DNA of 64,000 nucleotides from Mesorhizobium sp. M4B.F.Ca.ET.203.01.1.1 (GTDB taxonomy: Bacteria; Pseudomonadota; Alphaproteobacteria; Rhizobiales; Rhizobiaceae). The notes beneath the pieces were generated by a model. The model was not told where the DNA came from and made no database searches. It saw only the letters and a list, made by a program, of their open reading frames with translations. Shown here piece by piece: positions 9,230 through 19,049 of the stretch. Within the stretch, counting starts at the first letter, position 1. Each line of letters opens with the position of its first letter. A program made the position numbers and the translations under genes. Location: assembly GCF_004791025.1 (NCBI RefSeq), contig NZ_SRUO01000005.1, positions 186,001-250,000 of the forward strand, read 5' to 3'.

Positions 9230-9518
9230 ATGGCCGAGGACGAAAACAGGGACAAGCGCAGGCAGCGCGTGCTGAAGGGCGCGTCGATCCTGACCGGCAT
9301 CGCCAATTCGGAAGTCAAATGCACGCTGCGCAACATACATGCATGCCGGCGGTGCCGAACTGAAAGTCCCGATCGAGGCGCGCGTGCCCGACGAATTCCT
9401 GCTCTACGTGCCGACCGACGGCATCGGCTACAAGGCCGTGGTGCGCTGGCGCCGCGACGGCCGCATCGGCGTCGAGTTCACCGGCACCGAACCGAAGCCG
9501 CACTGGCACTACGGCTGA
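9230..9518 (+). pseudogene. PilZ-domain protein gene disrupted by a 4-bp duplication
   Basis: The first 37 codons encode the start of a short PilZ-domain protein, with the arginine cluster RDKRRQR where PilZ proteins bind cyclic di-GMP. At 9338-9345 the tetranucleotide CATG is present twice in tandem. Removing one copy restores a 94-residue frame that runs through HAGGAELKVPIEARVPDEF to FTGTEPKPHWHYG and stops at 9518, the expected size of a single-domain PilZ protein. As it stands, the annotated frame reads into arginine-rich nonsense. The second half retains its own in-frame ATG, created by the duplication. The repair also shows a degenerate (N)xHxxG in place of (D/N)xSxxG, so ligand binding is doubtful even when intact. 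Confidence 0.75.
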
Positions 9519-9556
9519 AGCGGGCTCTTTTCCACCGCGAACTCATCCGCTTAACG

Positions 9557-9582
9557 AAAAGCCGGCGGATTGCTCCGCCGGC
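9557..9582 (-). terminator. Hairpin between the PilZ remnant and ilvC
   Basis: A perfect eight-pair stem GCCGGCGG/CCGCCGGC with a six-base loop is followed on the minus strand by TTTT. It could terminate transcription from ilvC after it has passed the intergenic repeat, and also weakly in the other direction. Confidence 0.5.
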
Positions 9583-9611
9583 TCGGTGTTTCTCGACCGG
9601 AAGCTTGATGA

Positions 9612-9725
9612 CAATTCGCCCTGCCGAGTCAGCTGGTGCGGGTTGCGAGAACCGGAGCGGATATTGAAGTCCGCGCGCACCGGAAGCGCAGAAACCCGCG
9701 GCAGATGGCCGGCAGGGTAGAATTG
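9612..9725. repeat. Structured intergenic repeat, copy A
   Basis: Outer arms CAATTC..CCCTGCCG and its near-complement close a long stem. Within it the arm GCGGGTT pairs with AACCCGC, and a small hairpin GCGGA/TCCGC lies at the centre. The unpaired core reads GAGAACCGGAGCGG on the left and GCACCGGAAGCGCAG on the right. The same core occurs in three other places in this window. This copy is 60 bp from the ilvC stop codon, unlike the others, which touch a stop codon. Confidence 0.8.
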
Positions 9726-9784
9726 GCACCGCGCGTCCGCAGGGCGAAGCCCGAGGACGCGCAATGCAAAGACCGTGGATCGCC

Positions 9785-11484
<1,700 letters not shown>

Positions 11485-11530
11485 GTTTCTTTCTCGCCTG
11501 ATGAAAGGTCACGCCCGTTCTTGGTGGCGT

Positions 11531-11545
11531 ACCGTACGTTACGGT
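11531..11545. promoter_or_regulatory. Candidate TetR operator before tetR-ilvC
   Basis: The sequence ACCGTA-CGT-TACGGT is a perfect inverted repeat with a three-base centre, a form common for TetR dimers. It lies in the only intergenic space upstream of the TetR-type gene. Confidence 0.55.
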
Positions 11546-11644
11546 TCGGCATATTGCGCAATCCTGCTGCCGACGCAAGGACAAAATGGAGAAAATCATT
11601 TTGGTATCCAGATGCAGCGCGCAACCCGCCAGGTCTTGGCTGGC

Positions 11645-12100
11645 TCAGTCGCCGGCAGGCGGATCGCGCAACCTGCCGAGCAGGGTGGCCAGTGTCTCAA
11701 GGTCCTCGACCGGAAGCCTGGCGCCCACCAGCTCGGCGATCGACCGCCCGTAGGCGGCCCACATGCGGCGGCGGGTCTCGCGCCCGCTGCCGGTGATGCG
11801 GATGGTCTGGCCGCGGCCGTCATCCGCGACCGGCAGCTTCTCGATCAGGCCATCGGCCTCGAGCCGGGCCAGCAGCCGCGAGATGTTGTATTGCGCAAAC
11901 AAGGTCCGCTCGATGAGCTGGAACGGCCGCAGCCCGCCCTCGCCCGCTTCGGCAAGCTCGTGCAGCACGTCGTACCAGGCGAGCGGCGGCAGGCCGTTCT
12001 CCTTTAGCGCATCCTCGACCTTTTCCATGAGCTGGCGCGAAACGCGCATCAGGCGCGCCCAGGCCTTTATGGCGGCGGGTGAAGGCGATGTCTTCGTCAT
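11645..12100 (-). CDS. MarR family transcriptional regulator
   Basis: This 151-residue winged-helix regulator shows the MarR core: a DNA-recognition helix within LIERTLFAQYNISRLLARLEADGLI (about residues 62-86) and the wing containing DDGRGQTIRITGSGRE, followed by a dimerisation helix. It is transcribed away from a glutathione S-transferase gene, and the 96 bp between them holds three copies of the palindrome ATGCAnnTGCAT. That arrangement points to repression of the transferase and of itself, relieved by an electrophile or phenolic ligand. Confidence 0.88.
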   Translation of the reverse strand: MTKTSPSPAAIKAWARLMRVSRQLMEKVEDALKENGLPPLAWYDVLHELAEAGEGGLRPFQLIERTLFAQYNISRLLARLEADGLIEKLPVADDGRGQTIRITGSGRETRRRMWAAYGRSIAELVGARLPVEDLETLATLLGRLRDPPAGD

Positions 12101-12119
12101 GTGCGCAGCCTAAGCGATA

Positions 12120-12180
12120 GATGCAATTGCATCAAGCTTGACGTTCGATGCATTTGCATCCATATCAATGCAACTGCATC
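12120..12180. promoter_or_regulatory. Three MarR-type operator palindromes
   Basis: Three near-identical 12-bp palindromes lie in the divergent spacer: ATGCAATTGCAT at 12121-12132 (perfect), ATGCATTTGCAT at 12148-12159 and ATGCAACTGCAT at 12168-12179. Centres are 27 and 20 bp apart, so the second and third lie on one face of the helix. The size and symmetry match MarR dimer sites. Confidence 0.7.
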
Positions 12181-12196
12181 TATATGGAGTCATCGG

Positions 12197-12961
12197 ATGA
12201 AACACGAAATCTGCAAGGTCACCGGGGAAAGTGAGACCAGCAAGCTGACCCTCGTCAGCCATCACCTCTGCCCCTATGTGCAACGCGCGGCGATTGCCCT
12301 TGCCGAGAAGGGCGTGCCGTTCGAGCGCGTCATGATCGATCTCGCCGACAAGCCGGCCTGGTTCAGGGCGAGATCGCCGCTCGGCAAGGTGCCGCTGCTC
12401 AGCGTCGATCGCGACGGCGAAGAGACGGTGATTTTCGAGTCCGCCGTCATCCTCGAATTCCTCGAGGAAACCGAGGCCAATCCGCTACACCCAGCCGATC
12501 CGCTGACACGCGCCCGGCACCGCGCCTGGATCGAGTTCGGCTCGGCCACGCTGAACGCCATCGGCCGCTTCTTTGCCGCCTCCAGCGAGGCCGCCTTCAC
12601 CGCCGAGAGCAAAGGCCTGTCGGCGATGTTCGATCGGCTCGAAGCGGAACTAGCAGGCCGCACCAGCCCCGGCCCCTGGTTCGCCGGCGAGCGTTTTTCT
12701 CTGGTCGACGCCGTCTATGGCCCGATCTTCCGCTATTTCGACGTCTTCGACGAGATCGGCGATTTCGGCATCCTCGGTGGAAAGCCCCTTGTCCAGGCGT
12801 GGCGCCGTGCATTGAGCGGACGGCAGTCGGTGAAGGACGCGGTCGATCCTGATTATCCGCAGCGCCTCGAGGCTTTCCTGCGGGCCAAGGCTTCCCATCT
12901 CTCGGAACTCATCCGGCAGCGCGATCAGGCCACCCCGCTTCCTGAAGCCCGATACGCCTGA
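12197..12961 (+). CDS. Glutathione S-transferase family protein
   Basis: The ATG was chosen for the GGAG sequence seven bases upstream. The 254-residue protein has a thioredoxin-like N-terminal domain with HHLCPYVQRAAIAL (likely thiol-active site), the cis-proline loop GKVPLL and the Glu-Ser pair FESAVILEFLEE that binds the gamma-glutamyl group. An all-helical C-terminal domain carries FSLVDAVYGPIF. It is most like the omega/zeta-type or stringent-starvation-like group. Cytosolic detoxification of electrophiles under control of the divergent MarR protein is the likely role. Its last 53 bases overlap the convergent monooxygenase gene. Confidence 0.88.
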   Translation: MKHEICKVTGESETSKLTLVSHHLCPYVQRAAIALAEKGVPFERVMIDLADKPAWFRARSPLGKVPLLSVDRDGEETVIFESAVILEFLEETEANPLHPADPLTRARHRAWIEFGSATLNAIGRFFAASSEAAFTAESKGLSAMFDRLEAELAGRTSPGPWFAGERFSLVDAVYGPIFRYFDVFDEIGDFGILGGKPLVQAWRRALSGRQSVKDAVDPDYPQRLEAFLRAKASHLSELIRQRDQATPLPEARYA

Positions 12962-14147
12962 ACGGGTCGACCACCGTTCCGGCCACCATCGAAGCCAGCA
13001 ACTGTGGCGCCGGTGGGATTTTGGCGATCGTCGCCACCAGGCGGTCGCGGATGGACGGCAGCGCCACGGAATCGGACTGATAGAACGGCGTGAAGGCCAG
13101 CGACAGCGCCTGGAAGATGCGCACGTGCCAGCGCCGCGCCTTTGCGTAGCCCTCCAGCGCCGCATCGACGCTGCCCGCCCGCGCAAGCGCATGGCTGAGC
13201 GCCGCCGCGTCGAGCAGCGCCATGTTCGCCCCCTGGCCGAGCTGCGGGCTGGTCGAATGGGCCGCGTCGCCGATCACCGCCAGCCGCCGACCGATGGGCT
13301 GCCTCATCGTGTGATGGCCATAGCGCGCCAGCGACAGTTGCTCGAAACTCTCGATCTGGTCGGTGAAGGCGGCGCACTCCGGCCACAGCGAGACCACCCT
13401 CGCCTTCCAGGCATCGAGCCCCGCGGCGCGGACGCTCTCGGCATCCGCCGGCTTCAGGCTCCAGAAGAAGGCCGCCATCCGTTCGGCGCCTGGCTCGGGC
13501 CGGCCGATCGGCAGCACGCCGATCATCACGCTCGCTTTGTCATAGCGCTGCAGCAGCGCGTTCTCGTCAAAGCCCTCGTCCTTCCAGCCGAGCGAGGCCC
13601 AGAACGCGCCATAGGCGAGCGGCCGCGCCTCGGCCGGATCGTTCAGGCCTTGGCGCAGCTTCGAGCGCGCGCCACTGGCGTCGACGACCAGATCGAACGA
13701 CCCTGCCTTGCGTCCCTTGCCGCAAACCAGCAGCACCTTTTCGCCAGCTTCCAGCGCTTCGACCTCGACATTGGTCTCGATCGCGATCGCTTCGCGCCGG
13801 GCGGCGCGGAACAGCACGCCGAACAGCGCCGCCCGATGCACCGCCAGCCCGAAGCGGCCGCCGCGTTGGGCATCGTAGCGGACGTCGAGCACCGTGCGGC
13901 CGCTTCTGGCGTCGGCGCCGTGCAGGCGATCGATGCGGCTGCCCAGCGAAAGGATGTCGCCGAGCAGGCCGAGTTCGGCCAGCACGCTGAGCCCGGTCGG
14001 CTGCAGGATCAGCCCGGAACCGACCGGCTTCGGCTCATCGAACCGCTCGAAGATAGTGACCCGGTGCCCTGCCCGCTTGAGATAGAGCGCGGTGGCCAGC
14101 CCGGCCGGCCCGGCGCCGGCAATCGCGATGTGCAGAGATTTTTGCAT
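12909..14147 (-). CDS. FAD-dependent monooxygenase (PHBH/UbiH-like)
   Basis: The 412-residue protein has the class A flavoprotein hydroxylase layout: the dinucleotide-binding GAGPAGLATALYLKRAG at residues 10-26, a middle DASGARS motif (DG-like, NADPH/FAD), and the GDAAHSTSPQLGQG motif that binds the FAD ribityl chain. Such enzymes hydroxylate aromatic or similar substrates with NAD(P)H and O2. No catabolic cluster surrounds it, so the substrate is open. Its 3' end overlaps the GST gene tail to tail by 53 bp. Confidence 0.87.
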   Translation of the reverse strand: MQKSLHIAIAGAGPAGLATALYLKRAGHRVTIFERFDEPKPVGSGLILQPTGLSVLAELGLLGDILSLGSRIDRLHGADARSGRTVLDVRYDAQRGGRFGLAVHRAALFGVLFRAARREAIAIETNVEVEALEAGEKVLLVCGKGRKAGSFDLVVDASGARSKLRQGLNDPAEARPLAYGAFWASLGWKDEGFDENALLQRYDKASVMIGVLPIGRPEPGAERMAAFFWSLKPADAESVRAAGLDAWKARVVSLWPECAAFTDQIESFEQLSLARYGHHTMRQPIGRRLAVIGDAAHSTSPQLGQGANMALLDAAALSHALARAGSVDAALEGYAKARRWHVRIFQALSLAFTPFYQSDSVALPSIRDRLVATIAKIPPAPQLLASMVAGTVVDPFRRIGLQEAGWPDRAAG

Positions 14148-14225
14148 TGCCCGCCCAACCCGAGGTGGCCGGACAATCCTTCAGCGGCATGGCTAAATCA
14201 AGCCACCGCGCCGTCGCAGCGTGGG

Positions 14226-14636
14226 TCAGGCCTGCGCGGCGTCGAATGCGGCTCGCGCCTCGCGCACCGCGTCATGGTTGAGTTCCGCCCACTGGACGAG
14301 CTGATACAGGGGCACGAACATCGAACGGCCGAGATCGGTCAGGCTGTATTCGACGCTTGGCGGCTTGGTTGGGAACACCTCGCGATGGACGTAGCCGTCG
14401 CGCTGCAATTCGTGCAGCGTCTGGGTCAGCATGCGCTGCGAGATGTCGGGAACCAGCCGCCGCAGTTCACCGAAGCGATAAGGCTTTTCCGCAAGCGCCG
14501 TCACCAGCAACGGGCTCCATTTGCCGTTCATGCCTTGCATGACGTCGCGAACCGGGCAATCGGCGAAATTGGCGCCGTTCGTCATCGCCTTGTAGATCTC
14601 GATCTTCGATTTCAGATTGACGATCTTGCCGTCCAT
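14226..14636 (-). CDS. HxlR family transcriptional regulator
   Basis: The 136-residue winged-helix protein has the family hallmark near the N-terminus, a cysteine in CPVRDVMQGMNGKW (Cys about residue 28) followed by LVTALAEKPYRFGELRRLV and PDISQRMLTQTLHELQRDGY. In several HxlR proteins that cysteine senses reactive carbonyl, quinone or thiol stress. It is divergent from an NmrA-type reductase, the same pairing as the quinone-sensing QorR and its quinone reductase target. This supports a quinone or diamide response, though the effector is not shown by sequence. Confidence 0.88.
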   Translation of the reverse strand: MDGKIVNLKSKIEIYKAMTNGANFADCPVRDVMQGMNGKWSPLLVTALAEKPYRFGELRRLVPDISQRMLTQTLHELQRDGYVHREVFPTKPPSVEYSLTDLGRSMFVPLYQLVQWAELNHDAVREARAAFDAAQA

Positions 14637-14712
14637 CGCTGGTTCCCTGCGTGTGCCTACGTCCCGGAAAACTGCCTTCTTTACGGGGAGCGGTCAATTC
14701 CTAATTTAGTGC

Positions 14713-14731
14713 TGGTCTCTTTTTGAGACCA
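14713..14731. promoter_or_regulatory. Inverted repeat in the hxlR/reductase spacer
   Basis: TGGTCTC and GAGACCA form a perfect seven-base inverted repeat around TTTTT, 44 bp before the reductase start. It is either the HxlR dimer site or a leader hairpin. Confidence 0.45.
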
Positions 14732-14774
14732 TCAAAGAGCACCCGCCGCTTCGGCGCAAAATCAGGATCTCCCC

Positions 14775-15668
14775 ATGAGCGAAACCCTTCTCGTCACCGG
14801 CGCCTCCGGCCAGCTTGGCCGCAGCGTCCTGCGCCACCTGCTCGACGCGCAAAAGATTGCGCCGGCACGCATCATCGCCACCACGCGCAATCCCGAAAGC
14901 CTCGCCGATCTGGCGGCGCTCGGCATCACCGTCAGGGCGGCCGACTTCAACGACCAGGCCTCGCTGGAAGAGGCTTTCAAGGGCGCCGACCGCGTGCTGA
15001 TCATCTCCACCGGCGACCTCGACCTCAAGAGCGACCGGCGCCTGAAGCAGCATCAGGCGGCGGTGGCCGCAGCCAAGGCGGCCGGCGTCTCCCACCTGCT
15101 CTACACCTCGATGCCCAATCCGGAGCCGGGTTCGCCGGTGCTGTTTGCCGGCGATCACTACGGCACCGAACAGGCGATCAAGGCGAGCGGGATCGCCTAC
15201 ACGATCTTCCGCAACGGCTGGTACCAGGAGAACCTGTTCCTGGCGCTGCCGCACGCAATTGCCTCGGGCAAGTGGTATACGTCGGCGGGCGAAGGGCGCA
15301 TCGCCCATGGCGCGCGCGACGACATGGCCGCCGCGATTGCCGCCGGCCTCGCCTCCGGCTCGACCGACAGCCGGATCCACACGCTGACCGGCCCCCAAGC
15401 CTATACGACGACAGAGATCGCCGCCCTCGTCAGCGAGGTCACCGGCAAACCGCTGGAAGTCATTCAGCTGCCCGACGAGGCCCTGACCGAAGGCGTGAAG
15501 GCGGCCGGCGTTCCCGAGGAATTCGCCCGCGTCATCGTTTCCTTCGACGCCAACACCCGCTCCGGCCGCATCTCCATGGTGACGGACGCGATCGAGACGC
15601 TGTCGGGACGCAAGCCGAAGTCGCTGAAGCAGTTCCTCGAAGCCAACAAGGCCGCGTTCGCCGGCTAG
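14775..15668 (+). CDS. NmrA-like NAD(P)-dependent oxidoreductase (QorB-type quinone reductase)
   Basis: An atypical short-chain dehydrogenase of 297 residues. The N-terminal TGASGQLGRSVLRHLLD motif is the GxxGxxG dinucleotide fold, with an Arg in TTRNPESLADL that selects NADPH. Later motifs (YTSMPNPEPGSPVLFAGDHY, and the RNGWYQENLF helix) are typical of the NmrA/QorB subgroup. Members reduce quinones or act as redox sensors. Divergence from an HxlR regulator supports inducible quinone detoxification. A bidirectional terminator separates it from kup. Confidence 0.87.
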   Translation: MSETLLVTGASGQLGRSVLRHLLDAQKIAPARIIATTRNPESLADLAALGITVRAADFNDQASLEEAFKGADRVLIISTGDLDLKSDRRLKQHQAAVAAAKAAGVSHLLYTSMPNPEPGSPVLFAGDHYGTEQAIKASGIAYTIFRNGWYQENLFLALPHAIASGKWYTSAGEGRIAHGARDDMAAAIAAGLASGSTDSRIHTLTGPQAYTTTEIAALVSEVTGKPLEVIQLPDEALTEGVKAAGVPEEFARVIVSFDANTRSGRISMVTDAIETLSGRKPKSLKQFLEANKAAFAG

Positions 15669-15686
15669 AGCGACGCATTCTGTGCG

Positions 15687-15714
15687 AAGGCCGTGCCGTG
15701 CGGCACGGCCTTTT
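15687..15714. terminator. Bidirectional terminator between the reductase gene and kup
   Basis: A perfect inverted repeat GGCCGTGCCG/CGGCACGGCC is flanked by AA on the left and TTTT on the right. It lies between two convergent genes. Confidence 0.8.
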
Positions 15715-15723
15715 GCTCCGCTG

Positions 15724-17652
15724 TCAGATGGCGACTTGCGTGCCGATCTCCACCACGCGCCCCGTCGGAATCTGGAAATACTCCGTGGCATCGGCTGCCG
15801 TGCGCGCCAGGCCGATGAACAGCCTGTCCTGCCACACCGGCATGCCGGAATTGGGCGAAGCTTTCAGCGAGCGCCGCGACAGGAAGAACGACGTCGTCAT
15901 GATGTCGAACTTCCAGCCCTGCTTGCGGCAGATCGCCAGCGCGCGCGGGATGTTCGGCTGCTCCATATAGCCGAAGGTCAGCGTCACCCGCATGAACAGC
16001 TCGTTGACCGTCTCCATCTTGACGCGGTCGCTGTCGGGCACCACCGGCTGCGGCGCCGTCACCACCGACAGGATGACGTTCTGCTCGTGCAGCACCTTGT
16101 AGTGTTTCAGGCTGTGCATCAGCGCGGTCGGCGCGCTCAAGGGATCGCTGGTCAGGAACACGGCCGTGCCGGACACCAATTGCGGCTTCTTCTTCAGCAA
16201 ATTACCGGCCAGGAAATCGAGCGGGATCTCGTTGCGGCGGGTCTTGTCGAACAGGTAGCGGCTGCCCCGCACCCAGGTCCACATGGCCAGGATGATCGTG
16301 AAGGCCACCGCCAGCGACGCCCAGCCGCCCTCGAACACCTTGACGATGTTGGAGGCGAAGAAGCCGACGTCGATGAAGGCGAACAGCGCCGTCATCGACA
16401 CCGCCACCCAAAGCTGCCATTTCCAGATGCGCGTCATGACGACATAGAGCAGCACCGTCGTCACCAGCATGTTGCCGGTCACCGAGATGCCGTAGGCCGA
16501 GGCGAGCTTGCTGGATTCGCCGAAACCGACCACCAAGAGCATCACCACCAGCGCCAGCAGCAGATTGACGCGCGGCATGTAGATCTGGCCGGACTGCTTT
16601 TCCGACGTGTGCAGGATCTCGAGCCTCGGCAGCATGTTGAGCTGCACCGCCTGCCTGGTCAGCGAAAAGGCGCCGGAGATCACCGCCTGGCTGGCGATCA
16701 CGGTGGCGGCGGTCGCCAGCACCACCATCGGGATCAGCGTCCAGCCCTGGTTCATCTCGAAGAAGGGATGGCCAACGGTGCCGCCATTGGCGAGCACGAA
16801 GGCGCCTTGGCCGACATAGTTGAGCAGCAGGCAGGGAAACACGATCGACAGCCAGGCGAGCACGATCGGCTTGCGCCCGAAATGGCCGAGGTCGGCATAG
16901 AGCGCCTCGGCGCCGGTGACGGCGAGGAAGATGGCGCCGATAGTGACGAAGGCCACATCTGGCGAATTGATCAGGAAGGCGACGATGTAATGCGGGCTGA
17001 CCGCCAGGAGGATTTCGGGGTCGGCGATGATGTGGTTGAGGCCGGACAGGCCGATCGCCAGGAACCAGACCGCCGTGATTGGGCCGAAGATCAGCGCGAC
17101 GCCGCCGGTGCCGAAGCGCTGCACCGAAAACAGGATCGCCAGGATGACCAGCGTCAGCGGCACCACATAGGGTTGGAACGTCGGCGTGACGACATTCATG
17201 CCTTCGACCGCCGAAAGCACAGAGATCGCCGGCGTGATCACCGCATCGCCGAAAAACAATGAAGCGCCGACGATGCCAATTCCGAGGATGATTGCCGAGC
17301 GCGTCGGGAAACTGCCGCGCGCCAGCGCCATCAGCGACAGCACGCCGCCCTCGCCGCGGTTATCGGCGCGCAGCACGAAGTTGATGTATTTGATGGTGAC
17401 GATGATGGTCAGCGACCAGATGATCAGCGACAGCACGCCGAGGATGTCGCCGCGATCGGCGACGTTGCCGCCGGACGACGCCACCAAAGCTTCGCGGAAG
17501 GCGTAGATCGGGCTGGTGCCGATGTCGCCATAGACCACCCCGAGCGCGCCAAGCATCAACACCTTGGTGCTGTGCTGCTCGATTTCGGGATGGCTCGATT
17601 GGTCGACGGGTTCTGCCTCACTACCAGTGTTGGCAAGGGCCATAAACGACAC
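15724..17652 (-). CDS. kup: Kup/Trk-type low-affinity potassium uptake protein
   Basis: The 642-residue protein has the KUP family layout: a short hydrophilic N-terminus, about twelve membrane segments between residues 30 and 460, and a C-terminal cytosolic domain of about 170 residues. Family motifs include [17 protein letters not shown] near the first helix and [18 protein letters not shown] further on. Kup imports K+ by proton symport, mainly at low pH or under osmotic stress. The length is normal and no accessory subunit is known. Confidence 0.96.
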   Translation of the reverse strand: MSFMALANTGSEAEPVDQSSHPEIEQHSTKVLMLGALGVVYGDIGTSPIYAFREALVASSGGNVADRGDILGVLSLIIWSLTIIVTIKYINFVLRADNRGEGGVLSLMALARGSFPTRSAIILGIGIVGASLFFGDAVITPAISVLSAVEGMNVVTPTFQPYVVPLTLVILAILFSVQRFGTGGVALIFGPITAVWFLAIGLSGLNHIIADPEILLAVSPHYIVAFLINSPDVAFVTIGAIFLAVTGAEALYADLGHFGRKPIVLAWLSIVFPCLLLNYVGQGAFVLANGGTVGHPFFEMNQGWTLIPMVVLATAATVIASQAVISGAFSLTRQAVQLNMLPRLEILHTSEKQSGQIYMPRVNLLLALVVMLLVVGFGESSKLASAYGISVTGNMLVTTVLLYVVMTRIWKWQLWVAVSMTALFAFIDVGFFASNIVKVFEGGWASLAVAFTIILAMWTWVRGSRYLFDKTRRNEIPLDFLAGNLLKKKPQLVSGTAVFLTSDPLSAPTALMHSLKHYKVLHEQNVILSVVTAPQPVVPDSDRVKMETVNELFMRVTLTFGYMEQPNIPRALAICRKQGWKFDIMTTSFFLSRRSLKASPNSGMPVWQDRLFIGLARTAADATEYFQIPTGRVVEIGTQVAI

Positions 17653-17746
17653 TCCGATAAACGCGCGGTGCTCTACGCTTGCTGCGATGCAATATCAAGT
17701 GCCGTCACGTTATGGCTTCCATGTCGGCAACGCGGGGCTCGCCTTC

Positions 17747-18487
17747 CTACCAACCGCAAGCTCCGAGAAACCGTCCCACCGTGCCGGCCATGCCATACTC
17801 CAACGCATCGGCTGTCAACCCGTGTCCGATCGACACTTCCGCCAATGCCGGAACGCGCCTGGCCAGCGCCGGCAGATTGGCCACCGTGAGGTCGTGCCCG
17901 GCATTGACCTGCAGCCCGGCGGCAAATGCCGCATCAGCGGTTTTTCCCAATCTTTCCAGCTCCTTGGCCGCCTTGGCGGAATCGGAATGGCAGCTACCGT
18001 AGGGACCTGTATAGAGCTCGATACGGTCGGCGCCGGTGTCGCGCGCGGCATTGATGCCGCCCGGATCCGGATCGGAGAACAGGGACACGCGGAAGCCGCC
18101 TTTCTTCAGTCGCTTGACGATCGGAGTGAGGAACGCCGCGTCGGCGATGAAGTTCCAGCCATGGTCCGAGGTTGCCTGGCTCGGATCGTCCGGAACCAGC
18201 GTCACCTGGTCGGGCTGATGCTTTTCGACAAGCGCCAGGAACTCCTCGGTGGGGTGGCCTTCGATGTTGAATTCCGCCTTCGGGAACTCGTCGTCGATCA
18301 GCGCCCTGATCTCGGGCAGGTCGGTGCGCCGCGTGTGCCGCTCGTCGGGTCGCGGATGCACGGTCAGTCCATGCGCGCCCGCCGCAAGCGCGATACGCCC
18401 GAGCCTTATGACGCTCGGCCACGGCAGGTCGCGGCGATTGCGCAGCATGGCGATGGCGTTGAGGTTTACGGAAAGCTTGGCGGGCAT
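17747..18487 (-). CDS. pdxJ: Pyridoxine 5'-phosphate synthase
   Basis: PdxJ condenses 1-deoxyxylulose 5-phosphate with 3-amino-2-oxopropyl phosphate in the DXP-dependent vitamin B6 route. The 246-residue TIM barrel begins at [17 protein letters not shown], which places the substrate-binding SVNLN strand at the N-terminus as in the family; the frame stays open much further upstream, but that extension has no family similarity. [14 protein letters not shown] (catalytic His), FNIEGHP (catalytic Glu), VTLVPD and ELYTGPY are all present. The gene stands alone between kup and a divergent STAS-like gene. Confidence 0.96.
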   Translation of the reverse strand: MPAKLSVNLNAIAMLRNRRDLPWPSVIRLGRIALAAGAHGLTVHPRPDERHTRRTDLPEIRALIDDEFPKAEFNIEGHPTEEFLALVEKHQPDQVTLVPDDPSQATSDHGWNFIADAAFLTPIVKRLKKGGFRVSLFSDPDPGGINAARDTGADRIELYTGPYGSCHSDSAKAAKELERLGKTADAAFAAGLQVNAGHDLTVANLPALARRVPALAEVSIGHGLTADALEYGMAGTVGRFLGACGW

Positions 18488-18632
18488 GGCTTCGGCTCGG
18501 GCTCCTCTGGGCGCCCGATTGGGCGCCGCCGCGTTTGAATTGCGCGCATCTATAGCGTCTTTGACGGGAACAGACAGAGGGTTTCGGGTGTTCCAGGGGT
18601 ACGACCCAACATTGAGCAGGAGGAAAGTGCCC

Positions 18633-19037
18633 GTGAACTTCCTCGAGTCCGTTCCGGCAATCCGGCGCGTCGACACCGACCGCGACACCCTGTTCGCCGT
18701 CGATGTGGTCGGCCATGTCACGCCAGCCGATGCGGAAAACCTGTTCGGCCTGCTCGAGGCGGCCTATGCGCTGCACGCCAAGATCGACGTGCTGGTGCGC
18801 ATGGTCGACCACGAGGGCGTCGACTGGGCCGATGTGTCGGATGAAACCGTCAAGCAGGGCACGGCCCACGCGCTCGAGCATGTCCGCCGCTGCGCCGCGG
18901 TCGGCAAGCCCGACTGGGTGCCTTACGCGCAAGGCTTCTTCGCCGCGCCCCTGCCCTTCGAGCTCCGGCATTTCGAAGCGCAAGACGAGGCGGATGCCTG
19001 GCGCTGGCTCGGCGCCAGGCCCGTCGAACGTCGCTGA
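18633..19037 (+). CDS. STAS/SEC14 (SpoIIAA-like) domain protein
   Basis: The GTG start has the strong site AGGAGGA nine bases upstream. The 134-residue protein looks like the SpoIIAA-like STAS/SEC14 fold found in many proteobacteria: [20 protein letters not shown] at the front, a central strand IDVLVRM and a C-terminal amphipathic helix ending in DEADAWRWL. Such stand-alone proteins have been linked to membrane lipids or anti-sigma control, but none of the partners is near. It converges on the helicase gene with a 12-bp gap. Confidence 0.7.
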   Translation: MNFLESVPAIRRVDTDRDTLFAVDVVGHVTPADAENLFGLLEAAYALHAKIDVLVRMVDHEGVDWADVSDETVKQGTAHALEHVRRCAAVGKPDWVPYAQGFFAAPLPFELRHFEAQDEADAWRWLGARPVERR

Positions 19038-19049
19038 GGCCGGATCGGC

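Noticed and set aside
15682..17262. A long open frame (526 codons) antisense to kup
   Set aside because: It is His/Arg/Asp-rich nonsense with no family motif and mirrors the codon bias of the GC-rich kup gene, which has full conservation.
18488..18721. A 78-residue N-terminal extension of PdxJ
   Set aside because: The upstream part has no similarity to PdxJ and overlaps the divergent STAS-like gene.
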